Shown: positions 44,198 through 53,146 of the stretch, one piece after another
Numbering within the stretch: the first letter of the stretch is position 1
Layout: every line of letters starts with the position of its first letter
NCBI GenBank assembly: GCA_965656185.1
Contig: CBFHJH010000003.1
Location: 118,148-182,147, forward strand
Direction of reading: 5' to 3'
Origin: Croceimicrobium sp965656185
GTDB lineage: Bacteria > Bacteroidota > Bacteroidia > Flavobacteriales > Schleiferiaceae
DNA length: 64,000 bases
Notes under the pieces: generated by a model
Database searches by the model: none
Told to the model about the DNA's origin: nothing
What the model saw: the letters and a program-made list of their open reading frames with translations, nothing else
Position numbers and translations under genes: made by a program

Positions 44198-44635
44198 ATG
44201 AGAAACCTATTGCTTGCTTTAATGCTAACCCTAGGTCCGACAGCGATCGCTCAAAAGGGGTTTCAAGAGCTAGAAACCGCTGATATCGAGGTAATTAAAG
44301 ACACCTACTCCCATAGCATGAGTTTTGGCTGTGCCGATGACAATGGCGAACTTTTTCCTCTACAAATAAGACATGAGGACGAACAAACTCATTGTGATTG
44401 CGAAAACGGGGTACTTACCGGCAAGGTCAGCGGTTTACATGAATTAACGAATATCATTTACCTCAAGGACACCGAGGATATTGTCATCATCTTAGATAAG
44501 GCCAATTCCGATTTGATGAAATTAGATGTCTATCAAAATGAGGATACTCGATTGGTCTTGATCACCATTCGAGAGAAGTCTGAAGACAATAAAGGGAAAA
44601 CTCGTCAACTATTTTTGAAGGAACTTAAAATCTAA
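44198..44635 (+). CDS. Hypothetical exported protein
   Basis: A 145-residue protein with signal peptide (~1-18, TAIAQ). The mature part has a cysteine trio (FGCADD, THCDCENG) that may bind metal or form disulfides, and a beta-rich C-terminus. No family recognised. It follows the M1 peptidase gene by 33 nt. Confidence 0.7.
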   Translation: MRNLLLALMLTLGPTAIAQKGFQELETADIEVIKDTYSHSMSFGCADDNGELFPLQIRHEDEQTHCDCENGVLTGKVSGLHELTNIIYLKDTEDIVIILDKANSDLMKLDVYQNEDTRLVLITIREKSEDNKGKTRQLFLKELKI

Positions 44636-44646
44636 AATCTGCGTTT

Positions 44647-44985
44647 ATGAAATGTTTACAGCTTAAAACAAAGTCTCGCATATACTCGGTTGATAATGAA
44701 TTTTTGGCCAAAGCTCCTTTACTACCTAATCGCTATTTATGGGAGAAAAACGGTCATCAAATTGCGCTCTTCCGTCAGGGTGAAGGTGAATTCCTCTTGT
44801 GTTCCGATGACGACGGCTTCATGAAGCAATATCAAAAGTATTATCAAGAGCGATTCGAACTAAAAGAACTGGATAGCGCCGCTAATTCTGGCGAATTGAT
44901 TCTAGGTTCCTGGAACCAAAGTCCCAGTTTAGAAACTGAAGAAGCGGATGATTCAGAAATGGCTGATGATCCCGAAGTGGAATAA
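44647..44985 (+). CDS. Conserved hypothetical small protein
   Basis: A 112-residue cytoplasmic-looking protein with a basic, aromatic core (LWEKNGHQIALFRQGEGEFLLC, at ~32-53) and an acidic C-terminal tail (~95-112, EEADDSEMADDPEVE). No family recognised. The 3' end overlaps the GH53 gene start region. Confidence 0.6.
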   Translation: MKCLQLKTKSRIYSVDNEFLAKAPLLPNRYLWEKNGHQIALFRQGEGEFLLCSDDDGFMKQYQKYYQERFELKELDSAANSGELILGSWNQSPSLETEEADDSEMADDPEVE

Positions 44986-46072
44986 AAGAAAACTCCATTT
45001 ATCGATTTTCCTGAGCGCAGCATTTCTTTTGTGCTTTTCATCCTGCTCTGACGATGATGCAGCAAGACCTATTGATTCTCAGTCGCAAGAGCCTTACTTT
45101 ATTCGAGCGGTCGATATATCCTCATGGCCGGAAATTAGTGAGGCCAATTTAACTTTCTTTAACCAAGACAGCTTGCAGGTTGCGTTCTTGGATCAATTAC
45201 AAGCTAGCGGCGTAAACACCTTACGTTTACGGTTATGGCATAGTCCAGAAGGGCGCCACTGTGCTTTGGCCGAGGTAGATAGTTTTGCAAGAATAGCCAA
45301 GGCTCGTGGATTTAAGATTTGGCTATGCCTCCACCTCTCCGATACTTGGGCCGATCCCGGTCATCAAATAAAACCTCAGGCCTGGTCTTCATTAGACTAC
45401 CCGAATTTAAAGGACTCCCTATATAATTACGTGAAGCACGTAAGCGCTAAATTAGACCCGGAAATCCTCCAAATTGGCAATGAAATAAACCCCGGAATTT
45501 TATCGCCCGAAGGTAATCGTTTCGAGCAACCCGAGCAATTTAAAGAACTACTAGACACGGCTTTAAGGGCCGCTCGTTCTGTAGATCCTCAAATGAAGTT
45601 GATGCTGCACTATGCCGGGCACCAGAATGCCCTAAACTTTTACAAGGGCCTAAAAGGCTTGGACTATGACATGATCGGACTCTCCTACTACCCTATCTGG
45701 CACGGAAAGTCATTGGATACCTTGGAGCGAAACCTAATTTCCCTCAGCCAGAGGCTTTCTAAGGAAATCGTAATAGCCGAAACGGCTTATCCCTTCAGTT
45801 TAGGCTGGGCAGATTGGACCAACAATATCGTGGGTTTGGAAGAGCAATTGATCGATACTTACCCAGCTAGTCCTCAAGGGCAGAAAAAATTCATGGCAGA
45901 CCTGAGGCAGCTCCTTGAATCTATTCACGGTGGACGTGGTTTCTGCTACTGGGGAGCGGAAAGAATCGCCTGGAAAGGTCCGCAAGCCAAAGACGCTTCT
46001 GCTTGGGAGAATCAAGCTCTATTTGATTTTAATCGCCAGGCGCTGCCGGTACAAATGGTTTTTAATCCTTAA
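44966..46072 (+). CDS. GH53-family arabinogalactan endo-beta-1,4-galactanase, lipoprotein
   Basis: A ~368-residue lipoprotein (lipobox FSSC, then SDDD) of the GH53 TIM-barrel family. The N-terminal AVDISSWPEI and NTLRLRLWHSP are signature motifs; acid/base E in QIGNEINPG and the nucleophile E in IVIAETAYPF are present. GH53 enzymes cut beta-1,4-galactan. The start is uncertain: ATG at 44966 or 44948, both inside the preceding gene. The 3' end overlaps the HDIG gene by 4 nt, in convergent orientation. No susCD pair is nearby. Confidence 0.9.
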   Translation: MIPKWNKRKLHLSIFLSAAFLLCFSSCSDDDAARPIDSQSQEPYFIRAVDISSWPEISEANLTFFNQDSLQVAFLDQLQASGVNTLRLRLWHSPEGRHCALAEVDSFARIAKARGFKIWLCLHLSDTWADPGHQIKPQAWSSLDYPNLKDSLYNYVKHVSAKLDPEILQIGNEINPGILSPEGNRFEQPEQFKELLDTALRAARSVDPQMKLMLHYAGHQNALNFYKGLKGLDYDMIGLSYYPIWHGKSLDTLERNLISLSQRLSKEIVIAETAYPFSLGWADWTNNIVGLEEQLIDTYPASPQGQKKFMADLRQLLESIHGGRGFCYWGAERIAWKGPQAKDASAWENQALFDFNRQALPVQMVFNP

Positions 46073-48162
46073 TCTGGGTATTTGATCCGCACGTGATAGA
46101 TGTTCATCAACATCTTCTTAAAGATCTTTTTCACGGTACGGATCTCTCTTAATGTAATCGGGGCATTTTCGAATTGCCCACTTTTGATCTGTTGGTCGAT
46201 CAATTTCTCAACCAAAGAATCGATTTGATCATGATCGGGGTTGCTGATACTCCGACTGGCCGCCTCCACCGTATCGGCCATCATTAAAATGGCAGTTTCT
46301 TTCGAAAAAGGTTTAGGCCCAGGGTAGGTGAATTTATCCAAAGCCATTTCATCTTCCGGAAAGTCTTTAATGTACTGTCGGTAAAAATACATCACGGTAG
46401 AGGTACCGTGATGCGTACGAATGAAATCGATTAGGATGTCGGGTAATTTATGCTTCTTCGCCAAGCGAATTCCCGCCCCCACATGACCGATAATGATCTC
46501 GGCACTTTCTTCAAAGCTTAACTCATCATGCGGATTGATTCCCGTACTCTGATTCTCGATAAAGTACATCGGGCTTTGCATTTTTCCGATATCGTGGTAT
46601 AGTGCTCCCGTGCGGGCCAATAGTGCATTACCCCCTATGGCCAAGCAAGCATTCTCGGTAAGGTTGGCTACCTGCATCACGTGCTGAAAGGTACCGGGCG
46701 CAGTTTCGGCCATTTCGCGTAAAAGTGAATTATTGGTATCGCTTAATTCCAATAAGGAGATTTCAGAAACCAAGCCGAAAAGTCGCTCCTCGAAGTAAAT
46801 AAGAGGGAATGAAACCAAAGTGAGCAAACCATTGGCCATGAAATAAGCAAAAATGGTATAGTCTATTCCCGCTAGGCTTCCTTCCTGTAAGATGGCTAAA
46901 CTGAAATAGGAGACGGCATAAACCAAGGTGATCTTCGCGGCAGTAAGAAAGAGATCTCTTCTCTTGTAAAGATTGTTAACCAATAGAACTGAAAAAATTC
47001 CGGCTACGAACTGGAGTAAGATAAACTCGAAGCTGTTGGGCACCTGAAAGGCAATCAATAACATTGCAATGAAGTGCATGAATAAGGCCAAACGAATGTC
47101 AAAGAACGAACGAATAACCATGGGTAAAATGGCGAATGGCACCAAGTAAAGAAAATCAGCATCGAGCCCGGCAATGAGGCGCGCCACCGCCACCATAATC
47201 AATACGTTTAAAAGGATAAAGGTTAGGCGAGCTACATCTTCCAGAACTAAACGATCGAATTGTCGGAGGTAAGCGAAGATGGCAAAGAACAGTATGCCGA
47301 TCAGCAAGATCTGACCGAATAAAAGTCCGTAATAGGAATTAGAACCACTTAAAGAACCTTCATAGACTTCCTTTAGTGATTTCAATTTTGCATATCGAGC
47401 ATCATCTACCAGATTACCTTGAGCGATCACCAGCTCTCCCTTCTCGACCATTCCTCGAGTGGGCAATATCGAATTCACCTGATTGTCTAAATACTTCTGC
47501 GTGGTTTCGAGATCGTAAAAGATATTGTAGCGTAAACTTGCGGTAAGTCGTGCGGCCATAAAGGTGCCCAACTCGCCTGGAAAAAGGAATTCAATTTCTC
47601 CTCGCACCTTTTCGGCTGCTTCTCGAATACTGTAAAAATCCTGAATTTCTACCGGGGCACTAATGCTTCCTTTCAGCAGCAGTACTTCGCCATACTCCTG
47701 TAAAATGGGGTCCTCGTTAGGTTGCAGAATGCCGCGATCCATAACCTGTTCGATTTCAACAATTCCCGCACCAATTAAGGAATCGCGTAAGGCTAGACTG
47801 TCGGTTTCGGGACCAAGGTCGAAACGACCATTGGCCAAAGCTTCCTGCCAGGATTCTTTAAAATCTTCCTCGAATTTGGCCAGAACATTAGACTTCGAAT
47901 CTCGATCTTGTTTGAGAAAAAGTGTTTTATTCGATTGTAGTTTGGCCCTCTCTTCGGCAAGCTGAGCCCCGGTTTTTGCGATAGGAAAATCGAAAGGAGC
48001 TAGTAAGTTCTCGTGCTGCCAGGGTTTAGACTTTTGAAACTCGTATTTGAATTTAGCCTCTCGCGGACTCAAATACACCACTAAGCCTACCGAGAGCACA
48101 AAGAGTAGCGCCGTAGAAATTTGAGTTTGATAGTTTTGGATTAAGAGGATCAGCTTTCTCAT
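46069..48162 (-). CDS. 7TM-HD (HDIG) phosphodiesterase, PgpH type
   Basis: A 697-residue membrane enzyme. An N-terminal TM helix (~15-30) is followed by the periplasmic 7TMR-HDED domain (~35-270), then seven TM segments (~275-470) and a cytoplasmic HD domain with ALYHDIGKMQSP and GHVGAGIRLAKKHKLP. PgpH homologues degrade cyclic di-AMP. It is transcribed alone on the minus strand and probably controls second-messenger level. Confidence 0.9.
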   Translation of the reverse strand: MRKLILLIQNYQTQISTALLFVLSVGLVVYLSPREAKFKYEFQKSKPWQHENLLAPFDFPIAKTGAQLAEERAKLQSNKTLFLKQDRDSKSNVLAKFEEDFKESWQEALANGRFDLGPETDSLALRDSLIGAGIVEIEQVMDRGILQPNEDPILQEYGEVLLLKGSISAPVEIQDFYSIREAAEKVRGEIEFLFPGELGTFMAARLTASLRYNIFYDLETTQKYLDNQVNSILPTRGMVEKGELVIAQGNLVDDARYAKLKSLKEVYEGSLSGSNSYYGLLFGQILLIGILFFAIFAYLRQFDRLVLEDVARLTFILLNVLIMVAVARLIAGLDADFLYLVPFAILPMVIRSFFDIRLALFMHFIAMLLIAFQVPNSFEFILLQFVAGIFSVLLVNNLYKRRDLFLTAAKITLVYAVSYFSLAILQEGSLAGIDYTIFAYFMANGLLTLVSFPLIYFEERLFGLVSEISLLELSDTNNSLLREMAETAPGTFQHVMQVANLTENACLAIGGNALLARTGALYHDIGKMQSPMYFIENQSTGINPHDELSFEESAEIIIGHVGAGIRLAKKHKLPDILIDFIRTHHGTSTVMYFYRQYIKDFPEDEMALDKFTYPGPKPFSKETAILMMADTVEAASRSISNPDHDQIDSLVEKLIDQQIKSGQFENAPITLREIRTVKKIFKKMLMNIYHVRIKYPD

Positions 48163-48328
48163 GAAAGGCCAAATATAAAAGGCTTATTTTGTTTAATTTC
48201 GCCCACATTGCTAAGTAAAGACAAATCTTAGAATACAGAATGCAATCACCAATCTTGTCTCCCAACAAATTAGTAAACATTTGGCTAAGGAGCAGCATTC
48301 TATCTCTAATTATTAAAAATCACCTCTC
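48163..48328. other. Intergenic region between two divergent genes
   Basis: This 166-nt stretch lies between the HDIG phosphodiesterase start and the thiolase start. It is AT-rich and must carry two divergent promoters. No exact TAnnTTTG box was found in the first 100 nt before either ATG, so promoter positions remain unclear. No ORF above 30 codons with a plausible start. Confidence 0.4.
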
Positions 48329-49507
48329 ATGAAAGACGTAGTTATTGTTTCGGCAGTACGTACCCCACTGGGCGGATTCTTAGGCAGTTTATCTAGCCTT
48401 AGCGCCACTCAACTGGGATCTATCGCCATTAAAGGCGCCCTCGATAAAATTAAATTAGACCCTAGTGAAGTACAAGAAGTGCTTATGGGTAATGTGTTAC
48501 AAGCCGGCGTAGGTCAAGCGCCCGCTCGCCAAGCCGCCATGGGAGCAGGGGTTCCCGATACGGTTCCTTGTACCACGGTTAATAAGGTATGTTCTTCTGG
48601 TATGAAGGCTCTAATGCAAGCTGCTCAAGCGATTCGTTGCGGCGATGCAGAAGTAGTTGTTGCGGGTGGAATGGAAAGTATGAGTAATGTGCCGCATTAC
48701 CTGGATGGTCGCCATGGGGTAAAACTAGGCGACATCAAAATGAAGGACGGACTCCTTCGCGATGGTCTTATCGATGTTTACGACGGTGTACACATGGGTA
48801 ATTGCGCCGAGCTTTGTGCCAAAGACATGGAGTTTAGCCGCGAAGAGCAGGATAATTTTGCCTTAGAAAGTTACCGTCGTAGCGCAGACTCTTGGGAAAA
48901 AGGTCGCTTTAATGATGAAGTTATTCCGGTAAGCATTCCTCAACGTCGTGGAGAGCCAATTATGGTTAGCCAAGATGAAGATGTATTTAAGGTAAAAGCG
49001 GAGAAAGTTCCAAGCTTACGTCCGGTATTCGACAAAGAAGGTACCGTAACGGCGGCCAATGCCTCTAATATTAATGATGGCGCGGCAGCACTCGTTTTAA
49101 TGTCGGCTGAGAAAGCCTCCGCTTTAGGACTGAAGCCTTTGGCTAAAATAAATGCCTACGCAGATGCGGCCCATGAGCCTAAGTGGTTTACCACTGCTCC
49201 CGCCAAGGCCTTACCTAAGGCCCTGGATAAAGCCGGGGTAGACATCAAAGATGTAGATGCTTTCGAATTAAACGAAGCCTTTTCGGTGGTTGGCCTAGCC
49301 AATATCAAGATCCTAGGTATCGATGCCAACAAAACCAACATAAACGGTGGAGCGGTTTCTATGGGTCATCCATTAGGCGCTTCTGGCGCGCGAATCATCG
49401 TAACCTTGATCAACGTATTGAAGCAAAATAATGGTAAGATCGGAGCTGCAGGTATTTGTAATGGCGGCGGCGGAGCTTCGGCCATGGTAATCGAAAACCT
49501 AGGCTAA
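48329..49507 (+). CDS. Acetyl-CoA C-acetyltransferase (thiolase)
   Basis: A 392-residue thiolase. The nucleophile C88 lies in VNKVCSSGMKAL, the His of GHPLGASGAR (~350) and the second Cys of CNGGGGASA (~379) complete the triad. The length and N-terminus (RTPLGGFLGSL) match biosynthetic AtoB/PhaA-like thiolases. It could serve fatty-acid oxidation or acetoacetyl-CoA formation. 4 nt separate it from the NlpC/P60 gene. Confidence 0.94.
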   Translation: MKDVVIVSAVRTPLGGFLGSLSSLSATQLGSIAIKGALDKIKLDPSEVQEVLMGNVLQAGVGQAPARQAAMGAGVPDTVPCTTVNKVCSSGMKALMQAAQAIRCGDAEVVVAGGMESMSNVPHYLDGRHGVKLGDIKMKDGLLRDGLIDVYDGVHMGNCAELCAKDMEFSREEQDNFALESYRRSADSWEKGRFNDEVIPVSIPQRRGEPIMVSQDEDVFKVKAEKVPSLRPVFDKEGTVTAANASNINDGAAALVLMSAEKASALGLKPLAKINAYADAAHEPKWFTTAPAKALPKALDKAGVDIKDVDAFELNEAFSVVGLANIKILGIDANKTNINGGAVSMGHPLGASGARIIVTLINVLKQNNGKIGAAGICNGGGGASAMVIENLG

Positions 49508-49511
49508 GTAC

Positions 49512-50288
49512 ATGCTAAAAGGCATCTGCAAATTAAGCGTTATTCCCATGCGGCTGGAAGCAGCCGATCCGGCGGAAATGGTAAATCAAGTCATTTTCGG
49601 TGAAAGCTATGACGTTTTAGAGCAACGCAAGAAATGGCTGCGTATACGCTTGCATCACGATCGATACGAAGGTTGGATCGATCGTAAACAATTTCATCTT
49701 ATGGATGAGAAACAAGCAGAAAGACGCGCCAAAGCAAAATTGTGGATCGCCTCCGACTTAATAGAAATTGTATCTCAAGTAGATGGGGGTAGCTTCTTCC
49801 CCATCTTCTTGGGTTCTCTCATCCCAAATTTGGATAAAGAGAAAAATTTTAAGCTGGCCGATGAGAAGTTCCATTTTAATGGACCGGCTGTCAATAAGAA
49901 GCAGAACCGTGAGCAATTGGTCGAAATTGCTTTTCAATACTTACACGCTCCCTACCTCTGGGGAGGTCGTACTCCCTTTGGCATAGACTGCTCCGGTTTT
50001 ACCCAAATGGTTTATCGCCTTTGTGGGCATCAGATCCCTCGCGACGCTTATCAGCAAGCCGAATTGGGAGAAACCCTTAGTTTCATCGAAGAGTCGGAAC
50101 CCGGTGATCTAGCCTTTTTCGATAATAATGAAGGACATATCACCCACGTAGGAATCATTCTCAAGGATAACTACATTCTCCACGCCTCTGGCAAGGTTCG
50201 TTTAGATAGACTAGACCAGAGCGGGATCTTCAATCCGGAAGAAAGAAGTCATACCCATAAATTAAGAGTGATCAAGAAGATCATCTGA
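49512..50288 (+). CDS. C40 (NlpC/P60) peptidase with SH3-like N-terminal domain
   Basis: A 258-residue peptidoglycan hydrolase. Residues ~1-65 (ending YEGWIDRKQFH) are an SH3b-like domain, and ~130-258 hold NlpC/P60 with the catalytic Cys in GIDCSGFTQ and His in GHITHVGIIL. No signal peptide is seen, so export is uncertain. The gene follows the thiolase by 4 nt. Confidence 0.88.
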   Translation: MLKGICKLSVIPMRLEAADPAEMVNQVIFGESYDVLEQRKKWLRIRLHHDRYEGWIDRKQFHLMDEKQAERRAKAKLWIASDLIEIVSQVDGGSFFPIFLGSLIPNLDKEKNFKLADEKFHFNGPAVNKKQNREQLVEIAFQYLHAPYLWGGRTPFGIDCSGFTQMVYRLCGHQIPRDAYQQAELGETLSFIEESEPGDLAFFDNNEGHITHVGIILKDNYILHASGKVRLDRLDQSGIFNPEERSHTHKLRVIKKII

Positions 50289-50322
50289 TCCATTCATTCT
50301 AACATTTTTATTATTTCTACTT

Positions 50323-50346
50323 ATATTAGAAGCCTAATTCTAATAT
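50323..50346 (+). promoter_or_regulatory. Palindromic operator-like site upstream of umuD
   Basis: A perfect 9-bp inverted repeat (ATATTAGAA, six-base spacer, TTCTAATAT) ending 1 nt before the umuD start codon. Its size and position are those of a repressor-binding site that would block transcription or translation initiation. The repressor is unknown; it does not match the E. coli LexA box. Confidence 0.5.
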
Positions 50347-50347
50347 C

Positions 50348-50770
50348 ATGGTAGAAATATTCGAGCTTTCTCAGGATACAGGTATTGCGATACCCTTTTT
50401 CGATGTAGGGGTTGCGGCCGGGAACCCATCCTACGTAAGTGAATATTTCCCCGAGTCTATCAATATCAATCAGGAATTGGTTCGGAATCCAAAAGCTACC
50501 TTCTGTGTGCGAGTGAGTGGACAATCTATGGTGGGCGCTGGTATCGACGACGGTGACTTGCTGATCGTAGATAAAGACTTGGTGGCTCGAGATAATCAAA
50601 TAATCCTAGCCGTTATTAACGGAGATTATACCGTGAAGCGCTTGCAAGAAAAAACGGATGGCTATTACCTGCAACCTGAAAACCCTGATTTCGAAGCTTT
50701 AAAGATCACCCAGTTCATGGACTTTCGAATTTGGGGGGTAGTTACCGGGGTTATTAAGAAGATGGCCTAA
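50348..50770 (+). CDS. umuD: UmuD-like S24 peptidase (translesion polymerase accessory)
   Basis: A 140-residue protein. The cleavage site A24-G25, nucleophile S60 (SGQSM) and K97 (YTVKRL) sit at the same residue numbers as in E. coli UmuD (C24-G25, S60, K97), so self-cleavage should be intact. No umuC follows: the next 300 nt are a riboswitch leader. It may act with a polymerase encoded elsewhere. The palindrome directly before the ATG suggests damage-type regulation, which is inference. Confidence 0.9.
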   Translation: MVEIFELSQDTGIAIPFFDVGVAAGNPSYVSEYFPESININQELVRNPKATFCVRVSGQSMVGAGIDDGDLLIVDKDLVARDNQIILAVINGDYTVKRLQEKTDGYYLQPENPDFEALKITQFMDFRIWGVVTGVIKKMA

Positions 50771-50780
50771 TTCTTTTACC

Positions 50781-50788
50781 TACTTTTG
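50781..50788 (+). promoter_or_regulatory. Candidate -7 box (TACTTTTG) of the cobalamin operon
   Basis: An exact TAnnTTTG match 11 nt after the umuD stop, placed so that transcription would start just before the cobalamin riboswitch. Confidence 0.5.
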
Positions 50789-50799
50789 TCGAGCTTATT

Positions 50800-50975
50800 G
50801 GTTTCTCAAGTGCTTCCCTCTGGAATTTTGAGAATTAAAAGGGAATCAGGTGGAAATCCTGAGCTTTTCCTGAAGCTGTAAGTCTTATAAATTTCGGAGA
50901 TAATGCCACTGTATTAGTACGGGAAGGCCTCCGAAATTGAGATGAGCCAGAAGACCTGCCATGAGCGCATAAATA
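50800..50975 (+). ncRNA. Cobalamin riboswitch
   Basis: The leader has the hallmarks of the cobalamin aptamer: GGGAATCAGGTGGAAATCC at ~50841-50859, GCCACTGT at 50905-50912, GGGAAGGC at 50921-50928 inside a 10-bp helix (AATTTCGGAG / CTCCGAAATT, 50890-50899 and 50929-50938), and the B12 box AGCCAGAAGACCTGCC at 50945-50960. It lies about 110 nt before the first gene of a surface-protein/TonB-receptor operon and probably represses it when B12 is plentiful. Ends are approximate, and the expression platform downstream was not resolved. Confidence 0.88.
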
Positions 50976-51086
50976 ATTCGCTTTCAGGATAAAAGCTATT
51001 ATTGATTAAGCTCTGGCCCCAGGCCAACCTTAACTCTAATTTCTTCTAACTGGAAGTTTTTTGTTCCTAACCCTAAAACCAAAACA

Positions 51087-52187
51087 ATGGACAAAAAACT
51101 ACTTTTCGGGACGTTTATCTGTTTCTTTTCATGGCAAGTTAAAGCTCAGATAGATTGGGCTGAAATTGAATTTTGGACCGGTAATGGGAGTGATTCTACC
51201 CTACTGGTCGTAAGTTTTAACAATGGCGAAAGCGACTCTAGCTACGTTTGGGCTTATCGCTATAATAACGGTGAAACCGGAGAAGATCTAATCAATGCTA
51301 TTGCTGTGGCCGACCCCAATTTCAGTGTAAACATCAGCGGTGGGTTTCTAAATGATGTTATTTACCACCGCCATAGTGGTATTGGCGGAAGTCCAGACTA
51401 TTGGTCTACTTGGAGCGGCGCCGACACGGCAAGCCTGATCAGCAATGCCGGGATCAGTACACCATTGGTAAATGGCGAATGGTTTGCCCTGAGTTATACC
51501 GACTTTAATCCCGCTCTAAAACCCGGTTTACCTATTCCGGCCTTTAATCCCGAGGCTTTCAACTTCTCCATGGTGGACACCTGGGTCGGTAGCGGCACAG
51601 ATTCTGCCGTGATGATTATAGACTTTCAATTAGCGGGAGACAGCGCCAGATTGAGCTATGGCGTCCTTTTCAATGATTCGATTCAAGCTAGTCAAGTCTT
51701 GAATGACCTCGATCAAAATGACCCACTTTTAAATGTGAATGCCAGTAGTTTCCTTAACGACATAAGCTATGGCTCCTGGTCGGGTATAGGTGGTAGTCCC
51801 AACTATTGGTCTACCTGGTCGGGCACTAATATTGGCAACTGGTACCTGAATAGCGGTATCGGAACCTGGATAAAAGCCGGTGAATTATTCGGTTGTTCTT
51901 ACACCGATTTTAGCCCCGCCTTGAGACCAAGAGTACCCGATCAAGGACAAAATATTGGGCAAATAGAATTCCCAGAATTAAACTATAGTTTTTACCCCAA
52001 TCCCGCTCAGGATCAACTACGCCTGAGCTGTGAGCGAGCCTGTTTTATTCAGATCAGAAAGCAAGATGGGAAGCTCTACTGGGAAGGTCAAATAGATGAA
52101 GTCGCAGAAATCAAACTTGGAAGCTGGCCTCGAGGAGCTTATTGGATCCAAGCCGGTAACAGCAGTGACCTATTGATTCTTAACTAA
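51087..52187 (+). CDS. Duplicated-domain surface protein with T9SS sorting domain, cobalamin operon
   Basis: A 366-residue protein with signal peptide (~1-20, WQVKAQ). It has two homologous ~130-residue domains: ~25-150 (FLNDVIYHRHSGIGGSPDY) and ~155-290 (FLNDISYGSWSGIGGSPNY), each ending in a YTDFxPAL-type motif. The final ~70 residues (YSFYPNPAQDQLRLSC to NSSDLLILN) are a T9SS sorting domain. It is the first gene after the cobalamin riboswitch and overlaps the next gene by 1 nt, so a role in B12 capture at the surface is likely. The domain itself has no assigned function here. Confidence 0.83.
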   Translation: MDKKLLFGTFICFFSWQVKAQIDWAEIEFWTGNGSDSTLLVVSFNNGESDSSYVWAYRYNNGETGEDLINAIAVADPNFSVNISGGFLNDVIYHRHSGIGGSPDYWSTWSGADTASLISNAGISTPLVNGEWFALSYTDFNPALKPGLPIPAFNPEAFNFSMVDTWVGSGTDSAVMIIDFQLAGDSARLSYGVLFNDSIQASQVLNDLDQNDPLLNVNASSFLNDISYGSWSGIGGSPNYWSTWSGTNIGNWYLNSGIGTWIKAGELFGCSYTDFSPALRPRVPDQGQNIGQIEFPELNYSFYPNPAQDQLRLSCERACFIQIRKQDGKLYWEGQIDEVAEIKLGSWPRGAYWIQAGNSSDLLILN

Positions 52188-53146
52188 TGCGCCTGACCTG
52201 GTGCTATAGCTTATTATTGTTCGGCTCTGCCCTACTGGGGCAGATGCCCGGACCCTATGCTCCCGCGGTAGGTCAGCCGGGAAGTCTAGCGATTGCAAAA
52301 GACTCCAGTCTTATTCGAGCCTGGGCGAACAACTGCAGCGTAATGCGCGGATACTGGGATATCGAAAGACCGGCACTCGATACCGTGACCTTTGGTCAAG
52401 CTCCTGACGCGGAAGGCCCTGCCGATGGTCTGGTAGTTTCTTTGGGCGACAGCGGAGTAGCCACCTACCAACTTGCCTTTGCCCTAAGTGATCAAAATGG
52501 TCCTGAATTTGCCATTTTCGAAAACTCATTTAGCGATCAATTTCTAGAATTAGCCTTTGTTGAGGTGAGCAGCGACGGTCAAAATTTCGTACGCTTTCCC
52601 GCCAATAGTTTAGTGCAAGACAGTTCACAAACGGTTGGCTTTGGCTCTACCGATCCCACTTTGGTTCATAATTTTGCCGGTAAGTATCGGGCTGATTTTG
52701 GGGTACCCTTCGACCTGAAGGACCTTAAAGATTCCAGCGGATTAAACCTAGCGGCTATCACCCATATTCGGATCGTGGATGTAATTGGAGCTATTGGAAA
52801 ACCCTATAGCAGTAAAGACGCCTTCGGAAATGAAGTGAATGACCCCTACCCGACCGCTTATGCCTCAGGGGGATTCGATTTGGATGCCCTTGCTTTACTT
52901 CACCCTGCGAATAATTTGTCGATCAAGCAATCGAGCCTTAGTGTCGAGGCCCACCCCAACCCTGCGCAAAACGCTATTACCTGGAACGAGCATTGGGACT
53001 TAGGTTTATTAGAACTAAGTGGTCGTTTATTAATAAAAACGCCCGGTAATCGCCTCAATTTGGAAGCAATTCCTAATGGCATCTATTACCTTAAAGGCAG
53101 CAGTGCTAATGCTGTACATTATTGTAAAATACAGGTGCAGCATTGA
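52187..53146 (+). CDS. T9SS surface protein of the cobalamin operon
   Basis: A 319-residue exported protein with signal peptide (~1-19, ALLGQ). The central domain has DGLVVSLGDSGVATYQL, EFAIFENSF, LAFVEVSSDGQNF, DPTLVHNFAGKY and FDLDALALL, motifs of a beta-sandwich family seen as 'cell surface protein' in Bacteroidota and other phyla. A T9SS sorting domain (VEAHPNPAQNAITW) ends it. The ATG overlaps the previous stop (1 nt), and its stop overlaps the TTG of the TonB receptor gene. It is probably a surface partner of the B12 receptor. Confidence 0.8.
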   Translation: MRLTWCYSLLLFGSALLGQMPGPYAPAVGQPGSLAIAKDSSLIRAWANNCSVMRGYWDIERPALDTVTFGQAPDAEGPADGLVVSLGDSGVATYQLAFALSDQNGPEFAIFENSFSDQFLELAFVEVSSDGQNFVRFPANSLVQDSSQTVGFGSTDPTLVHNFAGKYRADFGVPFDLKDLKDSSGLNLAAITHIRIVDVIGAIGKPYSSKDAFGNEVNDPYPTAYASGGFDLDALALLHPANNLSIKQSSLSVEAHPNPAQNAITWNEHWDLGLLELSGRLLIKTPGNRLNLEAIPNGIYYLKGSSANAVHYCKIQVQH

